Positions 1 to 8,246 of a DNA stretch of 64,000 bases are shown in pieces (the first letter of the stretch is position 1; each line of letters begins with the position of its first letter). The notes under the pieces were generated by a model. That model ran no database searches and had not been told where the DNA came from. It saw only the letters and a list, made by a program, of their open reading frames with translations. Origin of the DNA: Flavobacteriales bacterium (lineage in GTDB: Bacteria; Bacteroidota; Bacteroidia; Flavobacteriales_F; PHOS-HE28); contig JACJZH010000007.1 of NCBI GenBank assembly GCA_020635695.1, forward strand, positions 128,871 through 192,870, in the 5' to 3' direction. The position numbers were made by a program, and so were the translations under genes.

Positions 1-229
1 GCAGGGGCACGGACATCACCAGCAGGCCATTGTGGCCCAGAGCTTCACCCAATCGGCCGTGCATCAGGTCGTGCAGGGCCCGTTGCGAGCCACAGCCCGG
101 GCAGAGCCAGCCGGTGAGCGTACGGAAGGGGCAGGGAAGGAAGCCACCGCCCTCCGGGTCGTGCAGGAACAGGTGGCCGGCGTACACCAACCCACACAGC
201 ATTGCCATCATACCCCACCTAGCTCTCAT
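1..229 (-). CDS. DUF2752 membrane protein, 3' end beyond window
   Basis: Reading the minus strand from ATG at 229 gives a short basic start (MRARWG), a hydrophobic segment, the motif LFLHDPE, and then CPFRTLTGWLCPGCGSQRAL, the hallmark of DUF2752 with its CPxCGxxRA core. A second hydrophobic stretch begins before the frame leaves the window at base 1. An in-frame stop lies at 250-248, so 229 is the longest start; ATGs at 211 and 208 are alternatives. Members of this family are small inner-membrane proteins of unknown function that are widespread in Bacteroidota. About 76 codons are visible. No function can be assigned beyond the family. Confidence 0.8.
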   Translation of the reverse strand, partial: MRARWGMMAMLCGLVYAGHLFLHDPEGGGFLPCPFRTLTGWLCPGCGSQRALHDLMHGRLGEALGHNGLLVMSVPL

Positions 230-314
230 GAATTCCGAGCGCGGGATTTACCAGCAGACGACTTGCAAGCTATGACCGTGGACTGTATGTTTGACTAATC
301 AATACCTGATAGCG

Positions 315-698
315 ATGAAGTGGTGGCTGAAAGCAATGAAACAGTACGCTGACTTTTCTGGGCGTGCTCGAAGAACGGAATTTTGGATGTTTTTTTTATT
401 TACAGTTTTGTTTTCATTTGCATGCGGATTAATTGATGGGCTATCGGGTACATTGAATGAGACGGGTGTAGGTGTATTGGGAGGATTGTTCGCTCTTGCC
501 ACTTTGATTCCAGGTATTGCTGTTAGCGTGAGAAGACTGCATGACATAGGGCGGAGTGGATGGTTCATTCTCATAGGCTTGATACCAGTGGTTGGTTCAA
601 TTGTCCTTCTCGTCTTTTACTTTACAGACAGCCAAAAATCAGATAATAAATGGGGCGTGTCTCCTAAGTACGGAGAATCTACGTCGGATGTTGGATGA
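315..698 (+). CDS. DUF805 family inner-membrane protein
   Basis: A 127-residue protein opening MKWWLKAMKQYADFSGRARR, as is typical of DUF805 (YhaH-like), with three hydrophobic segments and the family motif RRLHDIGRSGW. The frame is open from a TTG at 291, but ATG 315 matches the normal family start. The gene is strikingly AT-rich (runs such as a T-stretch near 390) beside GC-rich neighbours, and its codon use differs, which suggests recent acquisition. It stands alone, with no operon partner. Family function is unknown; DUF805 proteins are small integral membrane proteins. Gene identity is well supported; the start is likely but not certain. Confidence 0.88.
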   Translation: MKWWLKAMKQYADFSGRARRTEFWMFFLFTVLFSFACGLIDGLSGTLNETGVGVLGGLFALATLIPGIAVSVRRLHDIGRSGWFILIGLIPVVGSIVLLVFYFTDSQKSDNKWGVSPKYGESTSDVG

Positions 699-762
699 AT
701 CATCAAACCTATTCAACTGACGGACTCTAAGTAGTGTGGAATTGCGCGAGTGACCGATTGGT

Positions 763-1833
763 TCAGCGCACCACCTTGTCGATGTAGCGGGAGTTCATCA
801 CGCCCAGGGTACCCATGTAATCCGGGGCGAAGCTCACCAAGTCGCCCACCTTGTACCCGGCGGGGTTGTCGTCCAGGTCCAGGACGAGCATGTCCGAGCT
901 GGCCTCGATGATCTTGACGCGCTCATCGAGCGGGGTGATGTGCGCGGGGTCCACGTCCAGCAGGCCGATGTCCAGGATGGCCCGGAACGCGGTGCGCCCG
1001 ATGTCCTTCTCGTCGTACTCGGGGGTCTCGCCCGACACGTTCAACCCCTGCTCGCCGATGGGCACCATCGGTTTCTCGGACAGCTCGATCACTTCGGCAT
1101 GCAGGCGGAACACGTCGTTGCGCATGCCCTTGATGGTGCCGTTGGTGAAGAGGTCCTTCCCGAAGAACAAGGCCTCGCCCACGCGGAAGTGGTTCACGCC
1201 CTTGGGCAGTTGCTTCTTCAACAGGAGCGGGATGGTGACGGTGGTGCCGCCGGTGACCCAGGGGATGTGCTTGTTGAAGCGCGATTCGATGAGCTGTTTG
1301 TACAGGCAGAGCTGGATCAGCTTGTCCTGCGTGGGCATGATGCCGTTCAGGCAGTTCAGGTTGGTGCCCAGCCCGATGATGCTGATGTGGGGCAGTTCGA
1401 ACACCCCGGCGTAGAACTCGATCAGCTCGTCGCCCATCACGCCCTCGCGGAGGTCGCCCATCTCCACCATGATGATGACCTTGTGGTGCCGGTCCTGCCG
1501 CACGGCCTCCTCGCTGAGCTGGCGGATGGTGGTGAGGTCGCTGTTGAAGCTGACGTCCGCGTAGCGCACCACATTCGGAATGGCCCGCTTGGCGGGTGGT
1601 TTGATGTACACCGTCTGCACCTCGGGCGCCAGGCGCTTGATGGCCTTCAGGTTGCTGATGCGGGTGTCGTGCAGTTCCTTCTCGCCCAGGTCGATCACCT
1701 CCTTCAGGTAGGTCTCGTTCCCGCACAGCAGCTTGGTCACGATGCCCCAATCCATGCCCTGCTTCTCGAACAGCTCCTTCAGGAACCGGTGGTTGTGGCG
1801 GAGGCGCTTGCGGTGCAGTTCCAGGAAGGCCAT
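763..1833 (-). CDS. Alanine/ornithine racemase family PLP enzyme (YhfX/Orr-like)
   Basis: A 356-residue protein of the alanine-racemase N-terminal (fold type III) superfamily. The PLP-binding lysine is K34 in IVTKLLCGN, matching the VTKxxCG motif of ornithine racemase and YhfX-type enzymes rather than the KANAYGHG of classical Alr. The C-terminal part has GGTTVTIPLL and a separate small domain near 230-356. It is the last gene of the minus-strand operon with the symporter, GNAT, M20 hydrolase and second racemase, and begins 3 nt after the Alr-like gene. An amino-acid racemase or epimerase role is supported; the substrate is unknown, with ornithine or another cationic amino acid only a possibility. 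Confidence 0.82.
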   Translation of the reverse strand: MAFLELHRKRLRHNHRFLKELFEKQGMDWGIVTKLLCGNETYLKEVIDLGEKELHDTRISNLKAIKRLAPEVQTVYIKPPAKRAIPNVVRYADVSFNSDLTTIRQLSEEAVRQDRHHKVIIMVEMGDLREGVMGDELIEFYAGVFELPHISIIGLGTNLNCLNGIMPTQDKLIQLCLYKQLIESRFNKHIPWVTGGTTVTIPLLLKKQLPKGVNHFRVGEALFFGKDLFTNGTIKGMRNDVFRLHAEVIELSEKPMVPIGEQGLNVSGETPEYDEKDIGRTAFRAILDIGLLDVDPAHITPLDERVKIIEASSDMLVLDLDDNPAGYKVGDLVSFAPDYMGTLGVMNSRYIDKVVR

Positions 1834-1836
1834 GGT

Positions 1837-3000
1837 TCAGGGATGGTGGGTCTCCACGACCACCCGGGGGATGTCGTGCGGGAGCCGGGTCAGCAGCTCG
1901 TAGTTCAACTGTTCACTGCGCTCACCGAAGGAGGAGACGCTGATGCTGCGATCCCCCTGGGTGCCGATCAGCACCACCTCGTCGCCCTTCTCCACGCCCT
2001 CGATGCCGGTGACGTCGATGGTGATGCAGTTCATGTTCACGATCCCGCGCACGGGGGCCAGCTGTCCGCGCACCAGCACCTGCCCGCTGTTGCTCAGGCT
2101 GCGGGCGTAGCCGTAGGCGTAGCCCACGGGCACCACGGCCAGCCGCAGGTCCTCCTGTGCGAAGAAGGCGGTCCCATAGCCCACGAAGTTCCCCTGCTGG
2201 GCGGTGGTGAGGCTCATGATCCGGCTGCGCCAGCGGATGACCCGGTGTAGCGGGTCGGAGGGGATGTTGTGCTGCTTGCGGAAGCGGACCTCGGTCTCGC
2301 GGTTCGGCCAGAACCCGTACTGCAGGATGCCCACACGGGCCATGTCGTAGAGCGTGTCGGGCTCGTTCAGCACACCGGCGGAACAGGCCACGTGGCGCAG
2401 GCCGGTGTCCTGGCCGCTGGCATCGGCCAGGCGCAGGGCGTCCCGGTAGCGCTCCTTCTGCTCCTGCACGCGGAAGGCGTTCGCCATGCTCTCCGCCCCC
2501 GCCAGGTGGGTGCAGATGCCCATCAACTGGAGCGCGTCCGTGCAGGTGGCGGTCCATTTCAACAGCCCGGCCAGGTCCTCCGGCGGAAAGCCCGTACGGT
2601 GCATGCCGGTCTCGATCTCCAGGTGCACCCGGGCGGCTCGGCGCTGGGCCCGGGCCAGCTGCACCGCCTGCACCAGCCGTTGCCGTTCGAAGACGTTGAA
2701 CTCGATGCCCTGTTCCACGGCCCATTCAAGCGCCTCATCGTCCACGTCGCCCATGATGTAGACCGTGGGGCGCCCCTCCACCACCTGCAGCAGGTCGTAG
2801 GCCTCGCTGGCCGAGTAGACCGCAAAGCGGTCCATGCCCAGTTGCTGGGCCAACGGCACGAAGGTGCCGATGCCATGCCCGTAGGCATTGCCCTTCACCA
2901 CGTTGCACAACAAGGGTCGCTCACCCAAGGCGCCCCGGATGAACTCCAGGTTGCGCCGCAGCGCGTCCGTGCTGATCTCGATCGTGGAGCCGTTGAACAT
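1837..3000 (-). CDS. Divergent alanine racemase (Alr-like)
   Basis: A 387-residue fold-III PLP racemase. PLP lysine K36 lies in VVKGNAYGHG, and the catalytic tyrosine of the second domain is present in FVGYGTAFFA. Several normally conserved Alr positions differ: the lysine carbamylated in classical Alr (KxDTGM) is glutamate 128 in HLEIETGM, the GYADG motif is GYAYG, and the usual MD of the active-site loop is MN (VNMNCITIDV). The fold is therefore kept, but substrate choice may not be alanine. The gene abuts the M20 amidohydrolase stop directly (ATG at 3000, upstream stop at 3001-3003). It may not supply cell-wall D-Ala; a housekeeping alr was not seen in this window. Confidence 0.85.
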   Translation of the reverse strand: MFNGSTIEISTDALRRNLEFIRGALGERPLLCNVVKGNAYGHGIGTFVPLAQQLGMDRFAVYSASEAYDLLQVVEGRPTVYIMGDVDDEALEWAVEQGIEFNVFERQRLVQAVQLARAQRRAARVHLEIETGMHRTGFPPEDLAGLLKWTATCTDALQLMGICTHLAGAESMANAFRVQEQKERYRDALRLADASGQDTGLRHVACSAGVLNEPDTLYDMARVGILQYGFWPNRETEVRFRKQHNIPSDPLHRVIRWRSRIMSLTTAQQGNFVGYGTAFFAQEDLRLAVVPVGYAYGYARSLSNSGQVLVRGQLAPVRGIVNMNCITIDVTGIEGVEKGDEVVLIGTQGDRSISVSSFGERSEQLNYELLTRLPHDIPRVVVETHHP

Positions 3001-4143
3001 CTACGCGTCCAGAAAGCGCCTTGCGGCGGTATGGAGAAGCTCCACCCCGTGCGGGATCAGCGCATCGGGGAAATCGTAGTCCGGATTGTGCAGCGCGGGT
3101 TGCCGTTCACCGGAACCCAGCCCGAACATGCAGCCGGTGTAGCGGGCGGTGAACAGGCCGAAGTCCTCGCCCCACTTGAACGGATGGTCCCGCTCCACGA
3201 GCTGATGGCCCGTGGCCTGTGCGGTCTCGCGGACCAGCCCTGCGGCTGCGGGGTCGTTCTGGTTCGCCTTGAAGGTGTGGGTGCGTCGCACGCGCACGTC
3301 CAGGCCATGGTCCCTCGCGAGCTTCCTGGCGAGGTCCTCGGTCTCCTGCTCCAGCTGCTCCAGTTCCTGGTCGTGCCAGCAGCGCAGGGTCAGGTGCACC
3401 TCGGCCCTTCCGGCGGAGATCCCGTAATCGATGCTGCCCAGGTCCACATGCACCGGGGTCACCACCCGCATGGCCGGGTCCTCGGGCACGTTGTTGTCCA
3501 GCGCGAGCGCCCCCTGCAGCAGCTCGGCCACGGCGGCCGCCGGGTTCAGGCCGTGCTCGGGTTCCGCGGCATGGGAGGTCTTGCCCTCGAGCACGATCAC
3601 CATGCTGTTCACGGAGGCGGTGAAGGCCCCTTCGCGCACCACCACGCTTCCCAGGGGATAGCCGGGCAGGTTGTGCAGGGCCAGCACCAGGTCGAAGTGC
3701 CGCTCGCTCATGCGCGGGTCGTCCAGGACCGACCTGGCGCCTGCGCCGTTCTCCTCGGCGGGTTGGTAGAGCAGGTGTACGCGGCCATTCCGGGGCCGGT
3801 CGGCCGCCAGCTTCATGGCCACACCGGTGAGCATGGCCATGTGTCCGTCGTGCCCGCACTTGTGCGATACGCCGTCGTAGATGGACCGGTGTCCGAAGGT
3901 GTTCACCTCCCGGATGGGCAGGGCGTCCAGCTCGCAGCGCAGGAGCACCTGCGGGCCCGTGCCATCGCTGCCGAAGGTGGCCAGGATGCCCGTGCCGCCA
4001 AGTTCCTCCAGCAGGCCGTCCGGGCGCAGGGGGCGCAACCGGTCCAGGACACGGGTGGCCGTGGCGTATTCCTCGCCCGACACCTCGGGGTGGGTGTGCA
4101 GGTCGCGCCGGAAGGCGGTGAGTTCCTCCAGGTCCGCGTTCAT
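3001..4143 (-). CDS. M20 family amidohydrolase (M20D-like)
   Basis: A 380-residue metal-dependent amidohydrolase of the hippurate/N-acyl-amino-acid hydrolase group. Visible motifs are HTHPEVSGEE near the N-terminus, the metal site SHKCGHDGHMAML, the double glutamate in PAEENGAG, and the closing histidine in LHNPDYDF. Length fits the family. Its ATG overlaps the stop of the GNAT gene by 4 nt and its stop abuts the Alr-like start, so all are surely co-transcribed. The likely reaction is hydrolysis of an N-acyl or N-acetyl amino acid; in this context it could release an amino acid for the two downstream racemases. The substrate is not predictable from sequence. Confidence 0.87.
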   Translation of the reverse strand: MNADLEELTAFRRDLHTHPEVSGEEYATATRVLDRLRPLRPDGLLEELGGTGILATFGSDGTGPQVLLRCELDALPIREVNTFGHRSIYDGVSHKCGHDGHMAMLTGVAMKLAADRPRNGRVHLLYQPAEENGAGARSVLDDPRMSERHFDLVLALHNLPGYPLGSVVVREGAFTASVNSMVIVLEGKTSHAAEPEHGLNPAAAVAELLQGALALDNNVPEDPAMRVVTPVHVDLGSIDYGISAGRAEVHLTLRCWHDQELEQLEQETEDLARKLARDHGLDVRVRRTHTFKANQNDPAAAGLVRETAQATGHQLVERDHPFKWGEDFGLFTARYTGCMFGLGSGERQPALHNPDYDFPDALIPHGVELLHTAARRFLDA

Positions 4144-4571
4144 TTGGCGAGGCGCATTTCCAGGTACTTGTTGGTGAAGCCCAGCGATTCGTAAAGCAGC
4201 TTGGCCGGGTTGTCGGGCTCCACGTGCAGGGCGATGCTTCCCGAGGCGGCCCCGATGGCTTCCCGCATCAGCCGCTTGCCCACGCCCTGGCCGCGCTGGG
4301 AGCGGTCCACGGCGATGTAGACCAGGATGTGCTCGGGGATGTAACCGCCCATGCCGGTATCGTTCACCACCACGGCGCCGATGATGCCCTCGTCGTTCCG
4401 CCCGGCGATCACGAAGCCGCCCCGCCCCGGGTCCAGGGCGTAGTCGATGGCCCGTCGGATGTGCTCCTTGGGGTCCCCGAACTGGTCCAGGTGCTTGAAC
4501 AGGAAGGAGGCCACCGCGTCGCGCTGGGCGTCGTCGGCGGCATGGTCGGGAGTGTAGGTGTCGATGTGCAT
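4140..4571 (-). CDS. GNAT family N-acetyltransferase
   Basis: A 143-residue GNAT protein. Motif A for acetyl-CoA binding is visible as VDRSQRGQGVGKRLM, followed by HVEPDNPAKLLYESLGF, the usual GNAT motif B region. The true start is ATG 4571, three nt after the symporter stop; a longer open frame upstream is only a shadow of the symporter gene. It overlaps the amidohydrolase by 4 nt. With a deacylase, an acetyltransferase and two racemases in one operon, it could N-acetylate an amino acid or detoxify an amine; this is inference. Fold assignment is firm, substrate unknown. Confidence 0.88.
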   Translation of the reverse strand: MHIDTYTPDHAADDAQRDAVASFLFKHLDQFGDPKEHIRRAIDYALDPGRGGFVIAGRNDEGIIGAVVVNDTGMGGYIPEHILVYIAVDRSQRGQGVGKRLMREAIGAASGSIALHVEPDNPAKLLYESLGFTNKYLEMRLAK

Positions 4572-4573
4572 GG

Positions 4574-6040
4574 TCAGGAGGTGCTGATCCCGCCGTTCAC
4601 CAGCGGGGTGCCGCCCACCGGCATCAGGCGGTCGATGGACAGGAAGATGATGGCCGCCATGGCGATGCCGAAGACGTTCGCGTCCAGTCCATAGGGCAGG
4701 GCGAACGGAGCCTCGCCGAGGGCGATGGTGGTGAAGCCGCCGCCGAGCATGGCGCCGATCGCGGCCCGGGCATTGCGCCGTCCGCCGAACACGGCGGCCA
4801 CCAGCGGAACGAGCAGGCCGCTCACCATGAAGGCGTAGCTGGAGAGCATCAGGTCCAGGACGTTCTCCATCATGGCCGCGATCAGGATGGCCACGGCACC
4901 AAGGGCCAGGGTGAGCCATTGGGAGAGGCGCAGCATGCCTTTGGTCCCCTGCGGTACGCGGGTGACGCGTGCGAGGATGTCCGTGAGCAGGTTCCCGCTG
5001 GCGGCCATCAGGCAGCTGTCCGCGGTGCTCAGGATGGCCGAGAAATAGACCGAGAGCATCAGGCCCATGAGGCCGGCTGGCAGGATGGTGCGGAGCAGGA
5101 GCGGGAGGCCCAGTTCGGGGTCGAGCTCGGCGGCGGAGGCACCGGCCAGCCCTTCGAACATGCCCTGGTCCGCGGCCACCCGGGCGAGCAGGCCCAGGGT
5201 CACGCCCAGGAAGGCCATCAGCGGCCATTCGAGCAGCCCGGCGATGGCCCAGGCCTTGCGCGCCTCCTTCTCGCTGCGGCAGGCATAGATGCGCTGGTAG
5301 AGGGTCATGCCCACGAACCAGATCGGTACGATGGTCACCGCCCAGTTGATCAACGTCACGGCGTCCACATTGGTCAGGCTCAACTGCTCCGGCCGTATGG
5401 TGGCCCGGATGGTCTCCCAGCCGCCCACGGCCTCCCAGGCCAGGGGAACGCCCACCAGGGAGAGCCCGCCGATCAGCACGATCCACTGGATGGTGTCCGT
5501 GTAGACGACCGCCTTCATGCCGCCCAGCACGGTGTAGCCCACCGTGATCACGCCCATCACGAGCAGGGCCATGTTCAGGTCCAGGTCCACGAAGGCCGCC
5601 GAGGCCAGTTTGGCGCCGGCCAGCATCTGCGAACTGGTGAAGCCGAGGTAGCCCACCACGCTGATCAAGCCGGCGACGAAGGCGGCACGGCCGTCGTAGA
5701 AGTGGGCGATCAGCTGGGGAAAGGTGAGGAAGCGTTCGCGCACGGCCAGGGCATGCACCCGCGGGATCAACAGGGCGCCGGCCAGCCAGGCCCCCACCAG
5801 GCCCGTGAAGAGCATCCAGGAGCCCGACAGGCCCATCAGGAAGCCCAGACCGCCAAGGCCGATGGAGAAGCCGCCACCCACGTCGGTGGCCACCACGCTG
5901 AGGCCGATGTGCCAGCCGGAAAGCCCCCGGCCACCCACGAAGTAGTCCTCCTGGTCGGTGTTACGGCGCAGGAAGTAGGTGCCGACCGCCACCAGGGCGA
6001 TCATGTAGGTCAGGAAGATGCCGGCGTCGATCCAGGACAA
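4574..6040 (-). CDS. Sodium:solute symporter (SSS family)
   Basis: A 488-residue polytopic membrane protein with about 13 hydrophobic segments, the N-terminal motif DYFVGGRGLSGWHIGLSVVA and the SSS region GYLGFTSSQMLAGAKL. The start is TTG at 6040: an in-frame stop lies at 6064-6062 with no ATG between, and AAGGG lies just upstream, one of the few Shine-Dalgarno-like sequences in the window. It is the first gene of the racemase operon, so it probably imports the substrate of that pathway with sodium. Family members carry amino acids, sugars or carboxylates; the substrate cannot be read from sequence. Confidence 0.88.
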   Translation of the reverse strand: MSWIDAGIFLTYMIALVAVGTYFLRRNTDQEDYFVGGRGLSGWHIGLSVVATDVGGGFSIGLGGLGFLMGLSGSWMLFTGLVGAWLAGALLIPRVHALAVRERFLTFPQLIAHFYDGRAAFVAGLISVVGYLGFTSSQMLAGAKLASAAFVDLDLNMALLVMGVITVGYTVLGGMKAVVYTDTIQWIVLIGGLSLVGVPLAWEAVGGWETIRATIRPEQLSLTNVDAVTLINWAVTIVPIWFVGMTLYQRIYACRSEKEARKAWAIAGLLEWPLMAFLGVTLGLLARVAADQGMFEGLAGASAAELDPELGLPLLLRTILPAGLMGLMLSVYFSAILSTADSCLMAASGNLLTDILARVTRVPQGTKGMLRLSQWLTLALGAVAILIAAMMENVLDLMLSSYAFMVSGLLVPLVAAVFGGRRNARAAIGAMLGGGFTTIALGEAPFALPYGLDANVFGIAMAAIIFLSIDRLMPVGGTPLVNGGISTS

Positions 6041-6202
6041 ACCCTTGGGGACACAGGTCCGTCAGGGGTTTCGGTGCTCGGAAGGCCTGCGGTAGGCGTC
6101 GAGTTCGTGTCCCTGTGTCCGGGACAAAGATAGCAAAACCTCAGGAACGGCGCGGCTTTCGGGAGGTCGAACGCCGGAACACCCTGTCCTGTGTGGGCTT
6201 CG
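6041..6202. other. Intergenic region between manC and the symporter operon
   Basis: This 162-nt stretch lies downstream of manC and upstream of the symporter on the minus strand. It must hold the symporter operon promoter. I see no exact TAnnTTTG element and no strong hairpin. Confidence 0.4.
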
Positions 6203-7294
6203 TCACACGTAGCGGTCGCCGCTGTCCGCCTTCACGTCGTTCACGAACTGGCGGATCTTCTGCTCGTCCCGTTTCCGGCAGACCAGCAGCACATCCTCGG
6301 TGCTGATCACGATGTGGTCCTCGAGCCCCTGCAGCACCACCAGGCGGTCATCGTGCACATGCACCATGTTGCGGTCGCAGTCATAGAGCCGCACGTGCTC
6401 GCCCACGGCGGCATTGCCGCGGCCGTCCTTGTCCAGGTGGGTGAAGAGGCTGCCCCAGGTGCCCAGGTCGCTCCAACCGAACTCGCTGGTCACCACGTAC
6501 ACGTTGTCCGCCTTCTCCATGATCCCGTAGTCGATGCTGATGTTCTCGCAATCGGCGTAGGTCTCGGTGATGAAGTCCTGTTCGGCCGCGGAACCGTAGG
6601 CTTCCCTGCCGGCGGCGAAACGGGCCTCCATCTCGGGCAGGTGCCGCTCGAAGGCCTTGGTGATGCTCTTCACGCTCCAGATGAAGATCCCGGAGTTCCA
6701 GAGGAAATCTCCGCTCTCCAGGAAGCGCTGGGCGGTGTCGTGGTCCGGCTTCTCGGTGAAGGTCTTCACGCGCTTCACCCGTGGGTTCACCGTGCCGCTC
6801 TCCTCCGTGAACTGGATGTAGCCGTACCCCGTGTCCGGCCGGCTGGGCATGATCCCCAGGGTGACCAGGCAGTCGCTGCTCGTGGCCTGCCGAAGCGCCA
6901 GGTCGACGGTGGCGTGGAAGGCCTCCTCCTTCAACACCAGATGGTCGCTGGGTGCGACGATGATCCGTGCCTCGGGATCGCGCTTGGCGATCACGTGGTT
7001 GGCGTAGGCCACGCACGGGGCGGTGTTGCGACGGCTGGGTTCCAGCAGGATCTGATGGTCCGCCAGATCGGGCAGCTGCTTCCTGACCAGCGGGGCGTAC
7101 TGGGCGTTGGTCACCACCAGGATGTTCTCCGGCGGGCACAGGGCCAGGAAGCGGTCGTAGGTCTGCTGGATCAACGTGCGGCCAAGGCCGAGGAAATCGA
7201 GGAACTGCTTGGGATAGGCGGTCCGGCTCATGGGCCAGAAGCGGCTGCCGATGCCGCCTGCCATGATCACGCAGTAGGTATGCTGGTCCTTCAT
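6203..7294 (-). CDS. manC: Mannose-1-phosphate guanylyltransferase
   Basis: A 363-residue nucleotidyltransferase that would make GDP-mannose from mannose-1-phosphate and GTP for glycan synthesis. The signature is VIMAGGIGSRFWPMSR, followed by YPKQFLD, LEPSRRNTAPC and VAPSDHLV, all typical of ManC. It lacks the C-terminal phosphomannose-isomerase cupin found in bifunctional enzymes, so it is the short single-function form common in Bacteroidota. ATG 7294 lies 15 nt after the SprT-like gene, suggesting co-transcription with it and the small lipoprotein gene. The assignment is strong. Confidence 0.93.
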   Translation of the reverse strand: MKDQHTYCVIMAGGIGSRFWPMSRTAYPKQFLDFLGLGRTLIQQTYDRFLALCPPENILVVTNAQYAPLVRKQLPDLADHQILLEPSRRNTAPCVAYANHVIAKRDPEARIIVAPSDHLVLKEEAFHATVDLALRQATSSDCLVTLGIMPSRPDTGYGYIQFTEESGTVNPRVKRVKTFTEKPDHDTAQRFLESGDFLWNSGIFIWSVKSITKAFERHLPEMEARFAAGREAYGSAAEQDFITETYADCENISIDYGIMEKADNVYVVTSEFGWSDLGTWGSLFTHLDKDGRGNAAVGEHVRLYDCDRNMVHVHDDRLVVLQGLEDHIVISTEDVLLVCRKRDEQKIRQFVNDVKADSGDRYV

Positions 7295-7309
7295 GGTTCC
7301 GGTGGGGCC

Positions 7310-7953
7310 TCAGGAGGCGCGGCGCGCGGGCATGGAGCCTTGCACCTGCACTTCGGCCAGGGGGTCGATGAGGTAGTTGCGCCGGTCGTTGAGACAGCGG
7401 CACTTGAAGCGTTTCCGCACCTGCGCCCCCTTCACGAAGAGGCGGTTGTTGAAGCGGAAGATGGTGCGTTCGGGAATGTCCTCCAGGAACGGGGTGGGTT
7501 CTGCGTCGTAACGCTTCAGTGCCCGCATCAGGTCCTGGTCCTGGCAGCTGCTGGCAGGAGCGTCCAGCAGGTGCTTCTCCAAGGACCTGAGCAGGTCCGC
7601 AGGGAACACGGTCCGGCTCAGGAAGGGCCGCATCAGGCGGGCATATTCGCCTTTCCAATGGGGGCCATGGGGCTGGGTCCAGCGCCGGTGCCGCACGAAC
7701 GTGGTGTAATGCGCGAACTCGTGGATCAGCGTGACCAGGAAGGCGTAGATGTTCAGGTCGGCGTTCACGCTCACCCGGTGTGGGGACGGCCACCCGAGGC
7801 GGACCGGTAGTCGCCCAGCTTGGTGAGCCTGGGCTTCACGATGCGCACCTGCACCGGGTTCCGGCGCAGGAAGTTGACCACGATGGGATAGGCCGCGGCG
7901 GGCACATGCTCGCGCAATTGGTCCAGGTCCGTGAACGGGCGAAGGCTGCTCAT
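7310..7953 (-). CDS. SprT-like zinc metalloprotease, frameshifted
   Basis: The N-terminal frame starts at ATG 7953 (MSSLRPFTDLDQLREH) and runs to LTKLGDYRSASGGRPH. The protein then continues in another frame as VSVNADLNIYAFLVTLIHEFAHYTTF, with zinc motif HEFAH, then HGPHWKGEYARLM and a C-terminal KCRC cysteine pair. The switch falls at a CACAC run on the minus strand (7778-7782), and the total length of 644 nt fits a +2 or -1 change. Both halves are otherwise intact, so this is one gene with a single indel. The start overlaps the lipoprotein stop by 4 nt. Bacteroidota SprT-like proteins of about 200 residues are poorly characterised; a protease role is inferred from HExxH. Confidence 0.8.
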
Positions 7954-8162
7954 GCGTCGTGGCGCGGGGCGGGAGGGGTCTGGGCACGGACACCGGGGGC
8001 TGGCGCGGGGACCAGGTTCCAGGTGGGGCAGTCGCAGCCCTTCTTCTTGCGCTTGGCAGCGCCGTACCTGGGGCCGGAGGCGCAGGCCGACAGCGCCATC
8101 AGGGCGCCCAGCAGCAACCCCAGGAAGGGGCGGTAGGACAGTTCGGCTCCGGGAATGGCCAT
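7950..8162 (-). CDS. Small conserved lipoprotein
   Basis: A 70-residue protein starting MAIPGAELSY, with a hydrophobic stretch ending in the lipobox LSAC, then a basic run KRKKKGCDCPTW and a proline-rich tail. It should be exported and lipid-anchored. An exact TACCTTTG promoter element lies at 8177-8170, only 7 nt before the ATG, which supports both the start and the reality of the gene. Its stop overlaps the SprT-like ATG (ATGA). Short Bacteroidota lipoproteins with a CxCPxW motif are known only as hypothetical proteins. No function assigned. Confidence 0.75.
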   Translation of the reverse strand: MAIPGAELSYRPFLGLLLGALMALSACASGPRYGAAKRKKKGCDCPTWNLVPAPAPGVRAQTPPAPRHDA

Positions 8163-8169
8163 CGGCGGG

Positions 8170-8177
8170 CAAAGGTA
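8170..8177 (-). promoter_or_regulatory. -7 promoter element TACCTTTG
   Basis: Exact match to the Bacteroidota TAnnTTTG element on the minus strand, 7 nt before ATG 8162 of the lipoprotein-sprT-manC operon. The position predicts a leaderless or nearly leaderless mRNA. Confidence 0.7.
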
Positions 8178-8224
8178 GGTATCGGGCACGGGGCTGGAAA
8201 GGGCGTCCGGCGGGGCGGGGCACG

Positions 8225-8232
8225 TATCTTGG
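8225..8232 (+). promoter_or_regulatory. -7-like element TATCTTGG
   Basis: Near match to TAnnTTTG, 14 nt upstream of ATG 8247 of the mlaE-mlaF operon. The same TAnCTTGG variant precedes several other genes in the window. Confidence 0.5.
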
Positions 8233-8246
8233 CGGCCCGGAGCGCC

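Noticed and set aside
940..4194. Long plus-strand open frames opposite the racemase operon
   Set aside because: They are shadows of minus-strand GC-rich genes: histidine-, valine- and glycine-rich composition without recognisable domains, whereas the minus-strand frames carry clear family motifs.
4572..5486. Extension of the GNAT frame upstream to 5486
   Set aside because: The extension is the symporter gene read out of frame; GNAT homology begins at ATG 4571.
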